A stretch of DNA of 64,000 bases, taken from NCBI GenBank assembly GCA_020744225.1, contig JAGMWG010000018.1, positions 62,001 to 126,000 on the forward strand, read 5' to 3'. Shown in pieces: positions 45,020 through 55,176 of this stretch (position 1 is the first letter of the stretch; each line of letters begins with the position of its first letter). The notes under the pieces are model-generated. The model did not search any database, was not told the origin of the DNA, and was given only the letters and a program-made list of their open reading frames with translations. Source of the stretch: Paraphoma chrysanthemicola. Taxonomy: Eukaryota > Ascomycota > Dothideomycetes > Pleosporales > Phaeosphaeriaceae. The position numbers and the translations under genes were made by a program.

Positions 45020-46157
45020 TTATTCAGATACCAAAGACTCCACATCCTGGCCATTGTAGCGATAGAAGCCAAGCGACTTCAGCATAGGTTCGTCGTGTAC
45101 TCTATACAAGTACACCGTTTCTGCATTGTCTGCATGATGCTCGTACGCATGCCATGCGGGAATGCAAAAGGTATCGCCCTTCTTCCAAGAATAAGACTTG
45201 CCTGCGATGACGGACTTGCCCTCGCCCTCGATCACATGGAATACTGATGATGCGGTCTCTTGTATCACAGTGGTCGACTTGCCAGCTGAAATTCGGGTAG
45301 CAGCAGCACCTAATGTACGGCTTACTGAACACAGTCAGCATTTCGATTTGCTTCGCGTGGCAGTACCACTTACTCTCGGATTGATCAGCCTTTAAGTAGC
45401 GCTCTGTATTGCTATCACCGTTTCCGCTATCAAGCTTTGCTTTCATGCGTGACCATGGAAACACAATCGGTGAAGCTGAAGTGTCCACATTCTCAGCTGG
45501 GTATCGTGACTCTGCGTAATGTTCTACAAAATGAACGGGGTAATGAACAAAATTCGGCAAATCAAGACCATCGAGCCAGATCATTGGTCCTGACCCATCC
45601 TTCCCATGATCATGCCAGTTCCAAGTCGGCGTCAAAATGACATCTCCACGCTGCATTTGGATGCGGCGGCCATGCACCGCGGTGAAGCCGCCATTACCTT
45701 CAATAATGAAGCGACAAGCGAAGGCTGTATGGCGATGTGCTGGAGCGGTCTCGTTGGGCATGACCAGTTGGAGCCCGGCGTAGATCGTGTCGGTGGTGTA
45801 CGGTGCTTCTATCCATGCTTTAGCCTATTGCTGCTATTGGATGAGAAAGAGCTGCCTACCTCGAGACGGATTCACAAGCATCAGTACGCGACGTTCAGCC
45901 TGCTTCTCAGATATGAGGTCGCCGGCTTGCAATAGGCTTGGTCGTATCTGCTCATATTGCCAAACATAGGGCTGACATTTGGGATTCGGGAGAGGAGGGT
46001 TGAGCCGATTCATCTGCGCCCATAGAGGCTTGGTGTGCAAATTCTCTGCTGTTTTCAGCAACATTGCTGTCGCATCTGCTTTGTTCGCTCTCTGAGGCTG
46101 TTCGCCTTGCACAGTCACGGTCGATGTGGACGTCATGTTGGTAGGAAGGTGTGGCAC
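45020..46157 (-). CDS. Gentisate 1,2-dioxygenase-like bicupin
   Basis: Predicted 345 residues in three exons: 46157-45860, 45808-45374 and 45324-45020. Introns 45809-45859 (GTAGGC...GCTAAAG...TAG) and 45325-45373 (GTAAGT...GCTGAC...CAG) keep frame. The first cupin holds the iron-binding HxH (LVMPNETAPAHRHTAFACRF), then GDVILTPTWNWHDHG and WLDGLDLPNF. The second cupin is near the C-terminus (SSVFHVIEGEGKSVI, GDTFCIPAWHAYEHHADNAE). The length of about 345 residues and the bicupin layout match gentisate/1-hydroxy-2-naphthoate dioxygenases, which open gentisate to maleylpyruvate with Fe(II) and O2. The start could also be the Met seven codons later. It is divergent from the Zn2Cys6 gene. Confidence 0.9.
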
Positions 46158-46306
46158 TTGAACGTGATTTACTTCGAGCTGCTATTTGCGCTGAATGGCC
46201 TCCATTTAGGATTTTTCAATGTTTCTATATTGACTTTTGTCATCGTACGTCCTATGATGACGCTCCTAGCGGATTCCATTGTAGATTGGCGACCGCTGTT
46301 GAGGGA

Positions 46307-46322
46307 TCGGGGAGTTAGGAAG
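46307..46322 (+). promoter_or_regulatory. Cluster motif copy 2 (TCGGGGAGTTAGGAAG)
   Basis: This 16-mer is identical to the one at 51376-51391, upstream of the flavin monooxygenase gene. It lies 150 bp upstream of the dioxygenase start. Confidence 0.6.
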
Positions 46323-46411
46323 GTAGAGGTGTTGGACGGCTTGTATGTCGGCTGTTTCGGAACTCACGTCCGCCCTAGCTTCACAGACCGTGCACCTTGC
46401 CATCCCTGATT

Positions 46412-46422
46412 TTAACTCCCCG
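46412..46422 (-). promoter_or_regulatory. Cluster motif copy 3 (CGGGGAGTTAA)
   Basis: Plus-strand TTAACTCCCCG, followed by CCGCCTCCTCCGCG, much like the flank of copy 1. It is about 70 bp before the regulator's start codon. Confidence 0.5.
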
Positions 46423-46493
46423 CCGCCTCCTCCGCGCGAGCCAGACGTCCTCCGGCCCTCAAAGAATGTTACGAAGTCCACACGCACGCGCTT

Positions 46494-49329
46494 ATGTCAT
46501 CTCCTGGCATGAGTTCACCTGACACGGTTGGTAGGGCTGCGCGCCGCTCCGCAGACGATGGTCTCGACACCAGACCAATAAAGCGGAACAGAGTTACAAT
46601 TGCCTGCACTCGATGTAGGAACCGAAAATCCCGCGTAAGTCATGTGGTCTTTGGCGTCAGCCTGATTGCCCATCGTTGGGGTGGTTTCGCTGTTCCGACA
46701 CTTGAGGTGACCATTCATCATGGTGTTATGTAGACTCAAGAAATTCCTGGACCGTTCAGAGCACACCACGTCCTTGCTGCAAATGTCTGAAATCAGGCCC
46801 GCATCTCAAATTATTCACTGTTGATCTTACTGACCGATCTTGCCGAGAACAGTGCGATGGAGTGCGCCCGAAATGCTCTGCGTGTAGCGAAACTGGTGCA
46901 GATTGTGTATACTCGGACCATCCCACGTTGACCAAGTCATCTGCATCGAAAGAGTTAGTCAAACTTCCAACGATTCCCTTCGATGTTTCCAACGGTTGAA
47001 TTCTGTAGGCTTCTGGAGGACTTGCGGTCCCGCCTCGCCACACTCGAACGTAACGTTGCCGGCCTCGACGGCAGAGTTACCCGTGTTGAAGGTTCCCGAA
47101 GGGAGGACGGGGGATTATTTACAGACACATCTCAACGTCCTTTGACTCCACTTGAAAGCAACATTCTTCCAGATGAAGTTGAAGAACATTCGGCGGAAGA
47201 TGTAGACCAGACGGACGGTATGGGATCCATCACGTTTGCCCGAGAAGAGGAATCGGGATACTTTGGTAAATTTACCTTTTGGGCCCTTCTATGGCTGTTG
47301 ACAGGTTCTCCAGGGTCATCATCCAACATAGCTTTTACGCGACAGATCATCAGGGCTACAGCGTCGATTCTGAAGTCGGCTGCACCTGGTGCAAGTCCAG
47401 TACCACCAAATTATGAAGGTGTTCAAAGCTACGTCTTACAGATGTCACGCGCCGTTTCTTCAGCCCCGGAACTTTCGGACCCCATCCCGAGCAGCTCCAT
47501 TGACCTTGAACCATTTGCCCTGCCACCACAGGGAGAGACCATGCTCTTGATAGAGAAGTACTTTCGCACAACGGGAGTACTATTCCCGTACATCAACGAG
47601 GCAGAGTTTTTCAAAACTTATCGTCAACTCACATCAAGCAACATCCGGACCGTACGAAGATCATGGCTTGGTCTTCTCAATATAGTCCTTGCGATGTCCA
47701 CACATGCCAGTCATGGTACCGAAATGACAGCGCTTGAGCGCTGCAACATATCCGATACTTTCTTCCATCGCGCGATGGCTTTGTGCGACAAGCAAATTCG
47801 GCGTGGGACTAGCATTGAAGTTGGTGAGTGCGCATTCCAACTTGAGCACGCTGCAATATTTATCCAAAAATTTAGTGCAATTGCTTCTTTTGATGAGTCA
47901 GTACCTGCAAGGTACAGAGCGCTCAATTGAGACATGGAATGTTCATGGACTCGCTGTAAAAGCAGCTTATCAGCTTGGCCTGCACTCGCCTAACGCACTT
48001 CGGCGCTATGCGGAGCCAGAGCGCGAGTTTCGTAAACGGACGTGGTTCGGCTGTGTCTTGTTAGATCGGTAATTCTTCAATTTCCGCTACAAACCATTAT
48101 GACTGACCCAAACTAGAACTCTGAGCATGACTTTTGGACGTCCACCTTCCATCCCTGAGGATCTCATCAAGATCGATCTACCGTCTCCGATCCTCGCCTC
48201 AGCTCAAGTGGGGCCGGACCCCGAAGCTCAGTCCATGGGTGAGACTAGCGTCCATTTCTATAAAGCAACCATGTAAGAATGGGCATGTGTCGCCACTTTG
48301 TATCTCTGACATCTATATAGTACGCTCTACAAGATAATGGGTGAGGTTATCAATAATCTTTACGGGAACAACCTCGGCTACGATGTGGCGGATAATGTGT
48401 TTGATCTGGCTTCTGTGTTGTTACAGTTCGAGCAGAAGCTACTGTCCTGGCAATCATCTTTACCGAAGGCCTTGACTTTGATCAATCCGGCCTCCATCCT
48501 CGCGGACTCCGATAGTCCGGAAACACTCAGATTTCGATTCATCATTACCATCCGCTTCCTCAACCTTCGAATTCTTATGCACAGGCCCATGCTTAGCAGA
48601 CACTTGGATGCCCTAGGCACTTCCCATACTGATTCTCAACAGCTCGATATGCTGAGGCAAGTAAGTGCCAACAATATTCGTATATGCGGGCAGTCAGCGC
48701 TTGAATTAGTCAAGACAATTCGAAATGTAGTCAGCCCTCCAGATCCGCCACGTTACCTTCTGGGTGCTTGGTGGTTTGCGTTATACTACAGTAAGTTTCG
48801 CACCAACTTAAGCTCCGTAAATGACTCACAACGCTGCAGCCTTCAACGCAGCTCTGGTGATATACTCCACGATACTCGTAGAGCATCAAGCGCGGTTGCA
48901 AAACCAACGAACTGTTTTCGAGGAACATGAAATCAATATAAACCATCTCCATGAGGCAATCGAATGCCTTTCTCTGCTCTTCAAAGGGAATCGCATGACT
49001 GAAAAGTGCGTCCGATATACGACCCATCTCGCTCAGTTACTGGGATTTATTTGTGTGTGACATCGTTACTTTACGACATGTAATCAGATTGCTGAATTTA
49101 TATAGCAGGCGGCCAGATGGATATTCGACAGTCGGGACCTCTACTACAGCTTCCCACGGCATACGGGCTCAATATAGAAACGCCATCATTCCCCAACGAT
49201 GACCAAATATATGGCCTGTTTGACTTCACAGATCTGAACGACTTGCATCTGGGGATGGCCTCGACGTTAGACGAGTTCTTTGGTGCTGACTTTAGTTCGT
49301 CAACGTCGAACAGGAACATAGCCGGCTGA
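46494..49329 (+). CDS. Zn2Cys6 transcription factor of the aromatic-catabolism block
   Basis: Predicted about 769 residues in eight exons: 46494-46634, 46853-46953, 47009-47823, 47876-48068, 48117-48272, 48321-48790, 48840-49052 and 49109-49329. All junctions keep frame. The first intron (218 nt) splits the zinc cluster, CTRCRNRKSR | CDGVRPKCSACSETGADC. A coiled coil follows (LLEDLRSRLATLERNVAGLD), then the fungal-specific TF domain with its landmarks FRTTGVLFPYINEAEFF, QYLQGTERSIETWNVHGLAV, YQLGLHSP and RTLSMTFGRPPSIPEDL. A stop-free 39-nt stretch at 47266-47304 (GTAAAT...ACAG) looks like an intron: removing it gives the smoother YFGSPGSSSNIAF. The gene sits in the middle of the block and is the natural candidate regulator binding the CGGGGAGTTA sites. 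Confidence 0.9.
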
Positions 49330-49496
49330 TGGCACATCAGCTGATGTTATCGGCCAGCGACAATCCATAACTACCTGATGCATGCACTGCAATCACACGT
49401 CGAGGAACCGCCTCAGGAAGATTTCACTTATGTATGTTTTCGCTCAAGTTTTAAATAGCACGCAAAGTTCTTCCGCCGAAACGTCGCAATTCGCGA

Positions 49497-51210
49497 CTAC
49501 CTGGTCAATGCACGTTCCATCGACTTCTCTGCGTCATACCCGTAAGCCCACCACTGGGTGACGGGGTCGCTCCACTGATTTGCACTACTCGTGAATGCCT
49601 CGCCAGCGACTTCGGCTGCCATGGCTGCGTCTCTAGCTCTTTGCTCTGGCCCATCGCGGAAGTGCCATATCACGCCGTTGACTCTGCTCGCGTTTTGCAT
49701 ATCGCTGCTTCTCTTGATACGCTCTATCTCGAAAGCTTGTAGAGCCGAAGGCAGCTCACCAATGGAGTCGATCTCGTTCAAAGCAACGGCCAAAGCGGCA
49801 CCGTCCTCGACCGCCATAGCAGCACCTTGAGACATGTATGGAAGCATCGCATGAGCTGCGTCACCCATTACGACTAGCTTGGATGACGGAGACGTCCAAG
49901 TGGGCAGCTGCTGACCTGTCTTCAAAGGCCACTTCATGCACTGATCAATCAATGAGATGATCTTGGTCAATCTGTCACGTTTCGTTAGCCTGGTCAGAAA
50001 ATGGCGGAATTTCACCAACTGTGAATCCCAGCCTGCAAACTCGCGCTGAATATCGTCTTTGGCAAACTTCGGTGACCACCCAACTGGGTCTGAGTGGTCG
50101 ATGTGCGACAACACCATGTTGAACGCCTCTCCAGCAGCAATTGTGTAAGTCATGACGTGTCGATCCTCTCCGATCCTGAAAATGAGTGTTAGCAGGACTC
50201 CTTCAGTCATCATGAAACATGTGAGATTCAGTGGTTAATATCGCAGACCTACCATATATTGAGCGACGGCTTCTCTAATATCCACGCGATATCCGGGTCA
50301 TCACGCATCTTCCTAGCGTCCACGGTCGCTCGATACGCCGCAAAACCGTTGAACATTGGTTCCTGAGCAACGCCTCTACAAACCTCGTTGCGTGCAATTG
50401 AGTGGATGCCTACGTAAATATATCAGCTATAGCCCCGCAATGGAAAGCGACAAGTCTCGCGACTAACCGTCAGCAGCGACTACCAAATCTCCTGACACCG
50501 TGGCGCCGTCTGCTAGTAGAACAGACCCGATCGACTCACTATACTGTACAACTCGGCAGCCAAGGTCGACTTTCACGCCCAGTTGCAATGCTCGTTTGAG
50601 CAGCGCATCGTGGAAATGAGCGCGATGCACCACGTAATATGGCTCCTCAAAGTTGTCACGAAACGAATCTCCGAGGGCTGTATAACCAATGATTCTACCA
50701 TTTTCCCAGCGCCGGAAGTTTATTCCTTGTGGCCTTACTACTGACTTCTCCAGATGTTGCATCACTCCCCAGCGGCGAAGTAACCGGCCTGAATTCGGCG
50801 GGATCTGAATTCCAGCACCAACCTGAACAATTTTCATTAGCCGTGGGATAGTATGGTCGGACATCACTTGCCTCCCCGAGCTTCTGCGCCTGTTCTAGTA
50901 TTCTTACTGAATGCCCTCTCCTGCTGAGCGCAATGGCGAGAGAAAGTCCACCAAGACCAGCTCCTACTATAACGATGTTGAAGGCCAGCCGAGCTGGCTT
51001 CGCTTTGCTGCACTCTAGTTGTGCGTCCCGTTCAAGTGTCTGCAGGAACCGAAGTGATTGGGACGGATACGTTGTCGCCCAATCGGATAGCATCTTGCCC
51101 GCACTCACTGATTCTGTGGACGCATTGACCGCATCATCAGTCTTGGAAACATCTTCGCCTTTTGAAACGATATCTTTGACTTGAGTACTTTGGTCCATCA
51201 TAGGCGGCAT
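49497..51210 (-). CDS. FAD-dependent aromatic hydroxylase (salicylate / 3-hydroxybenzoate hydroxylase type)
   Basis: Predicted 509 residues in four exons: 51210-50872, 50822-50468, 50409-50253 and 50175-49497. Introns: 50823-50871 (GC donor, GAG|GCAAGT, branch GCTAATG), 50410-50467 and 50176-50252. The N-terminal Rossmann motif is IVIVGAGLGGLSLAIALSRR. After the GC-AG intron comes VGAGIQIPPNSGRLLRRWG, and the FAD-binding motif GDAAHAMLPYMSQGAAMAVEDGA lies in the C-terminal third, all hallmarks of PF01494. These enzymes use NAD(P)H, FAD and O2; with a gentisate dioxygenase beside it, formation of gentisate from 3-hydroxybenzoate or salicylate is likely but not proven. Residues 1-90 form an extension before the Rossmann fold. 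The frame is open up to 51279 but the ATG at 51210 is preferred. Confidence 0.9.
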
Positions 51211-52029
51211 AATGGTGGCAATATTGAATCGCGCGCTGGAGGACTTACAACAAGGACGTTGACAATCGACACTTTGCAAAAGTGTCTCGGCCTCTTAAGG
51301 TATTTTTTGTATACGGTAAAGCCATCACCATGGTATAGAGCGGAGTGGCGGCTTCTTCGCTGGTGCTCTGCGCCTTCGGGGAGTTAGGAAGTAGCGCCAA
51401 GCCAAGTCTGCTGCGAAAGAAAGGAAATCGGACACGCCAAAATATCTTCGGATCTTGTATGGAGCGAGCCGAGCTCTACGAATCTCCTCCGACACCTCAC
51501 TCATGGTTTCGATTTCGTCTGGTCGTGTACGCGTTCGCACAGGCAGTGTCCTTACCATACCTGTGCTCGGAATATGACGCAACACGTATGTGCATGGCGT
51601 TCCAAAAACAAGGGCGATATTCAGCATTGAGCAAAACGAAAACCGAAAGCTACATAGGAAGATAAAAACATGAATCACATGGGATCCAGAGCATAAGCAG
51701 AATTGCAACCGATGGAAAATACATCCAATGAACGAAGGTCGACGCATTTTCCCAATTCCAATCCCAACGACCGACCATGACGATCTTTCCAAGATGCACA
51801 CATGTACAAATTGAGTGCTAAATTTATTCCTGAAATGACTAGCTAGGCTGCTTCTTTTGACCTTTTTGTTTCATATAATACCAATCGAATGAAGTCCAGC
51901 TGCCTGGAGCGAAACACTAGACGGGAATGATTGGTGTTTCGTTTTTCATCAGCCTATTCACGAACTCTTTGTACCAAATGGTACCCCAAGAACCTTTAAT
52001 CGGTGTATAATTGCGCCATCGTAAGGCCA
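51211..52029. promoter_or_regulatory. Upstream region of the hydroxylase gene
   Basis: About 820 bp with cluster motif copy 4 at 51376-51391. A minus-strand frame (51325-51801, or its last 59 codons) overlaps the motif and is judged non-coding. The right part is the 3' flank of the DUF3237 gene. Confidence 0.45.
51376..51391 (+). promoter_or_regulatory. Cluster motif copy 4 (TCGGGGAGTTAGGAAG)
   Basis: Identical 16-mer to copy 2, 166 bp upstream of the hydroxylase start and in the same orientation relative to its minus-strand gene as copy 2 has to the dioxygenase. Confidence 0.6.
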
Positions 52030-52509
52030 CTAGAGTATCTCATATACTTCTATCTTGACATGGTTTGGGACGGTGGGTGGAAGAAGATCTCCAACAAAAC
52101 ACGTACTGTTCAGCCAACCATGTGGTCCAGCAGCCACCTCAAATCTCGGAAATGTCTTTGTATACCACCCGTCCGCACCTTTTGCCATTGACGCTTTGCG
52201 CGGGTCATTTCCGAAAACCCCTTCCATTGTCTGCTGGCTTGCTCGGCCGTACCCTTCGTTGTGCACATATATGAGCGTCCCATCATCTGCCTTGATGGTA
52301 TACTTGGCTAGAATATGTACCACGCCATCGACACGAGCAGCGTTCCAATCTCCACCGCCAGGCAATATCTGTCCCTTGATCTTGGGACCGTCGAAATAGC
52401 CACCAGTGATGGGTATGAGTCTTCGTTCACCGGCGGCGGTCTGACCGAAGTTCTGCGGAGGAGCGAGATCGACGTGTAAGGTAAAAGCGTATTGTAAGTT
52501 TGGTGCCAT
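52030..52509 (-). CDS. DUF3237 family protein
   Basis: Taking the ATG at 52509 gives 159 residues, the usual size of the family. Conserved blocks are visible: YAFTLHVDLAPPQNFG, GERRLIPITGGYFDGPKIKG, QILPGGGDWNAARVDGV, ADDGTLIYVHNEGYG, TFPRFEVAAGPHGWLN and STCFVGDLLP, typical of PF11578 beta-barrel proteins. The frame is open 99 codons further upstream, with one hydrophobic stretch (FWIVFILLHAPGFVIVAAF), but this part does not resemble the family. Function is unknown. Its place between the hydroxylase and the transporter, and the lack of any recognisable maleylpyruvate isomerase in the block, make it a candidate for an unassigned step. The stop is at 52030-52032. Confidence 0.8.
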   Translation of the reverse strand: MAPNLQYAFTLHVDLAPPQNFGQTAAGERRLIPITGGYFDGPKIKGQILPGGGDWNAARVDGVVHILAKYTIKADDGTLIYVHNEGYGRASQQTMEGVFGNDPRKASMAKGADGWYTKTFPRFEVAAGPHGWLNSTCFVGDLLPPTVPNHVKIEVYEIL

Positions 52510-53060
52510 ACTCCCAAAGAATCGTGGAATCTGCACCGATGAAGTGCACAAGCCGGAGAAGCGCCAATCAATATTGACATAGAAATCTTCGAAAGCGGCG
52601 ACTATCACGAACCCGGGTGCATGCAAGAGTATAAAGACAATCCAAAAACAACTAGATTGGGAGGAGTTCATCCACCGGGACGCTTCTGGAGCGGTAATCT
52701 TAATACTGGACTTTTGGCGCGAAGTCCTATCTCCCCGGCTCCGCTGCTTGCTGTCCGGAACCTGCCGCAAGTTTTGAAAAGGCAGTTGAAGCGGCTCTTT
52801 GCTCATACTCTTCCTAGCCTAAAAATGAACAGGTGCATGCCAGAGTTCCTGGGGGAAGTAAGTGTGGGGAAAGTGCCTCTGCACGCACGCGCGGCGCGTC
52901 CCTGCTTGTTCGAGCTCCAGCCCATGAGGCCAAGCCTAAGGGGTATATTAGTGTCATCGCCGCTGCACCAGCTACAATGAAAGCACTCACGAATTGTCTC
53001 CTGATCATTGCTCCTGATTCATTCACTCTTCGCGTTCATATTTAGCTTCATACCCCAGAT
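52510..53060. promoter_or_regulatory. Divergent promoter region, DUF3237 / MFS transporter
   Basis: About 550 bp between divergent starts (if the short DUF3237 start is right). TATCTCCCCGG at 52728-52738 is a weaker match to the cluster motif (CTCCCCG core only). No other coding evidence. Confidence 0.4.
52728..52738 (-). promoter_or_regulatory. Weak cluster motif copy 5 (CTCCCCG core)
   Basis: TATCTCCCCGG followed by CTCCGC. It shares only the CTCCCCG core and the CTCCGC flank with copies 1 and 3; function is uncertain. Confidence 0.3.
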
Positions 53061-54840
53061 ATGTCCACTAAGGAAGCCACAGGCGTAGACACGTTGCAGC
53101 ACATCACGACAAGACAGCATGGACTGCCCCTTCTCCCCCCTCCGACTGACGACGAGAGAGATCCGTTACGATGGCCTCGAAGCCTCAAACTGACAGCTCT
53201 TGGTGCAACCGCGTTCTTCAACTTCACCGCGAATTTCGCGGGCGCTGGATTCTCGGTTGCTACTCCGGTTCTCGAAATACAACTCCATAAATCTGCCAAC
53301 GAAATCAACAACCTAATGACGGTGAGTTTCAAGGCGCTGTGTCTATTGTACGTGATCACTGATAGTAGCATCAGCTTAACTTCCTCTTGCTTGGGGTCGG
53401 CAATCTTTTATGGGTGCCACTTGGTGTCAAATATGGCAATCGTGTATCTCTACTGCTTTCCATGCTGATGCTCTTCGTCGTGCTTATATGGACCGCTAAA
53501 GAAACGACTTACAGCGGCCTGTTGGCCGCGAGAGCTCTTTCGGGTTTCGCATCGGCGGCAGGAGAGGTAAGAATGCTTGCCGTTCCTGTCAGGATACTCT
53601 GGGCACTGACATCTTCGTAGAGCATCGTTCCCAGCATTGTTTCAGATATTTTCTTCTTCCATGAGCGTGCAGCCATGATGTCAGGGTAAGTTAGAATTCA
53701 ACGAAATGAACATACACTCATGCTGACGCTTCATAAGCTACACCATCCTGATCTCCAGTGCAACTGCTATCGGACCTCTCGTGGCATCATATATCATCGA
53801 ATACAGCCCTGGTGGATGGAGAGATTATGTCTGGGTATGCGCTGCCCTTGCAGGTACCAATTTTGTGGCCATCTACCTATGCTACCCAGAGTCAAATTTC
53901 AACCGTCCACAAGTCCACGTCACCCAAGTTCCGATACCCATTACAACAAGTGCGCACACGGAAAATGGAAAGTCAGAGATGATACAAATCGAAGACGCCT
54001 CACGGCACTACGTTAGCGTTGTGAAGAAGCCATGGAGCTCCATCTGGAAGTCTTCAGCAATCATCACCATCAACCGGGAAGCCAGCTTTCTCAAGCTGGT
54101 CATCTTACCCATGAAGATGCTGTTACGACCTAGTGTCTTGCTTGCCGTATATATCTATGGTACAAGCCTTGCTTCTCAGGTCATCCTCATGTGAGCGAAG
54201 CCAATGGGATCAATTGTACATCGATAACCATACTAACAAGGTCGTAGTTTCGCATTTCCAAGCCTCCTTATGGCTCCGCCGTACTTGTTCTCCGGAAGCG
54301 GCGTAGGACTAATCCAGATCGCTGCCATAATTGGCTTTATCTTCGGCTGTTTTACGGGCGGATACCTCGCGGATATCATCACCGCGGCAGTCATTCGCAA
54401 ACAAAAGGGCAACGTGTACCCGGAGCAGCGACTACTCGCGATGATCCCTTTCTCTTTTGTTGCACCGGCCGGGTGCATCCTGGTGGCATTCGCATGCTCG
54501 CAAAAGCTGCATTGGATTGCCATCGCTTTCGGTTTCGGAATGAGTGTGTTTGCTCTCCCAGTCGATCGAGTGGCTATGCTGACGTTCAATAGTATCCTTT
54601 GGAACAATCTACGCACCTAATATTGCCATCACTTATGTTGTCGAATGCTACCCCAGAGCAGCGGCAGAGTGCTTAGTTTCCATCAATGTCTTCAAGAACC
54701 TCGTCGCCTTCCTGTTCTTGTATACTGCAGTGGATTGGGTAGTTTCGAGTGGATGGTTGCAGGTCTACATGATCATGTTCATGCTGGTTACTCTGGGGAT
54801 GCTTGCGATTATACCTTTCTACCTTTTGAGACGCAAGTAG
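53061..54840 (+). CDS. MFS transporter (HOL1-like DHA1 branch) of the aromatic block
   Basis: Predicted 504 residues in six exons: 53061-53321, 53375-53566, 53621-53685, 53738-54190, 54248-54543 and 54593-54840. All five introns are 49-57 nt with good branch sites. The last (54544-54592, GTGTGT...TGCTGAC...TAG) resolves an apparent frame break and gives FGMISFGTIYAPNIAITYVV. The N-terminus has DERDPLRWPRSLK before helix 1. The loop 2-3 signature is PLGVKYGNRVSLL, and helix 5 has SSATAIGPLVASYIIEYSPG with GGWRDYVWV. Around 12 membrane helices are countable with a long central loop (about residues 240-300). In analogous yeast gentisate clusters MFS proteins import hydroxybenzoates; uptake of the pathway substrate is therefore inferred. 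Confidence 0.9.
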
Positions 54841-55176
54841 AGTGGCCACACAAGACACAAAAGACACGAAAGTCGTGAGTTTTGGGATTTTGGATGTAAA
54901 GAGAACATTTCACTAGCTCTTTTACTTCATCTCGAACAAAAGGTGCGTAGTTTCAAAGGCTGCTGATTATTAATTGCAACTCACCATACGCAATCGCCTC
55001 GTGTAGGATGGCGACCGTAAGAGTATAGACCGGCACACTCCTTTCACACAGAACATGGCTCAATTTGATTGAAGATGCAATGTATTCTAGCGCCATGGCT
55101 AATCAATGATCTGAACGAGTGCTCGGTCGCACAGCGATTTAGTACCGCCGGGCTGCTCTTCCCATACCCAACTTCT
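54841..55176. other. Convergent spacer
   Basis: About 340 bp between the transporter stop and the stop of AA9 protein 2; no coding evidence. Right edge of the aromatic block. Confidence 0.4.

Larger units (their letters stand above)
46158..46493. promoter_or_regulatory. Divergent promoter, dioxygenase / Zn2Cys6 regulator
   Basis: 336 bp between two start codons. It carries two copies of the cluster motif in opposite orientation, at 46307-46322 and 46412-46422, about 100 bp apart, as expected for an autoregulated, strongly inducible bidirectional promoter. Confidence 0.55.

Noticed and set aside
51325..51801. 158-codon minus-strand frame, whose last 59 codons (starting MSEVSEEIRRA) look protein-like
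   Set aside because: It lies in the hydroxylase promoter and covers the 16-bp cluster motif copy at 51376-51391, which explains the conserved-looking bases; the upstream part of the frame is not protein-like.
52510..52806. N-terminal 99-codon extension of the DUF3237 protein
   Set aside because: Family length is about 150-160 residues and the extension shows no family similarity; the internal ATG at 52509 fits.
54544..54620. Apparent frameshift in the MFS transporter near 54592
   Set aside because: A 49-nt GTGTGT...TGCTGAC...TAG intron (54544-54592) restores the family sequence in phase.
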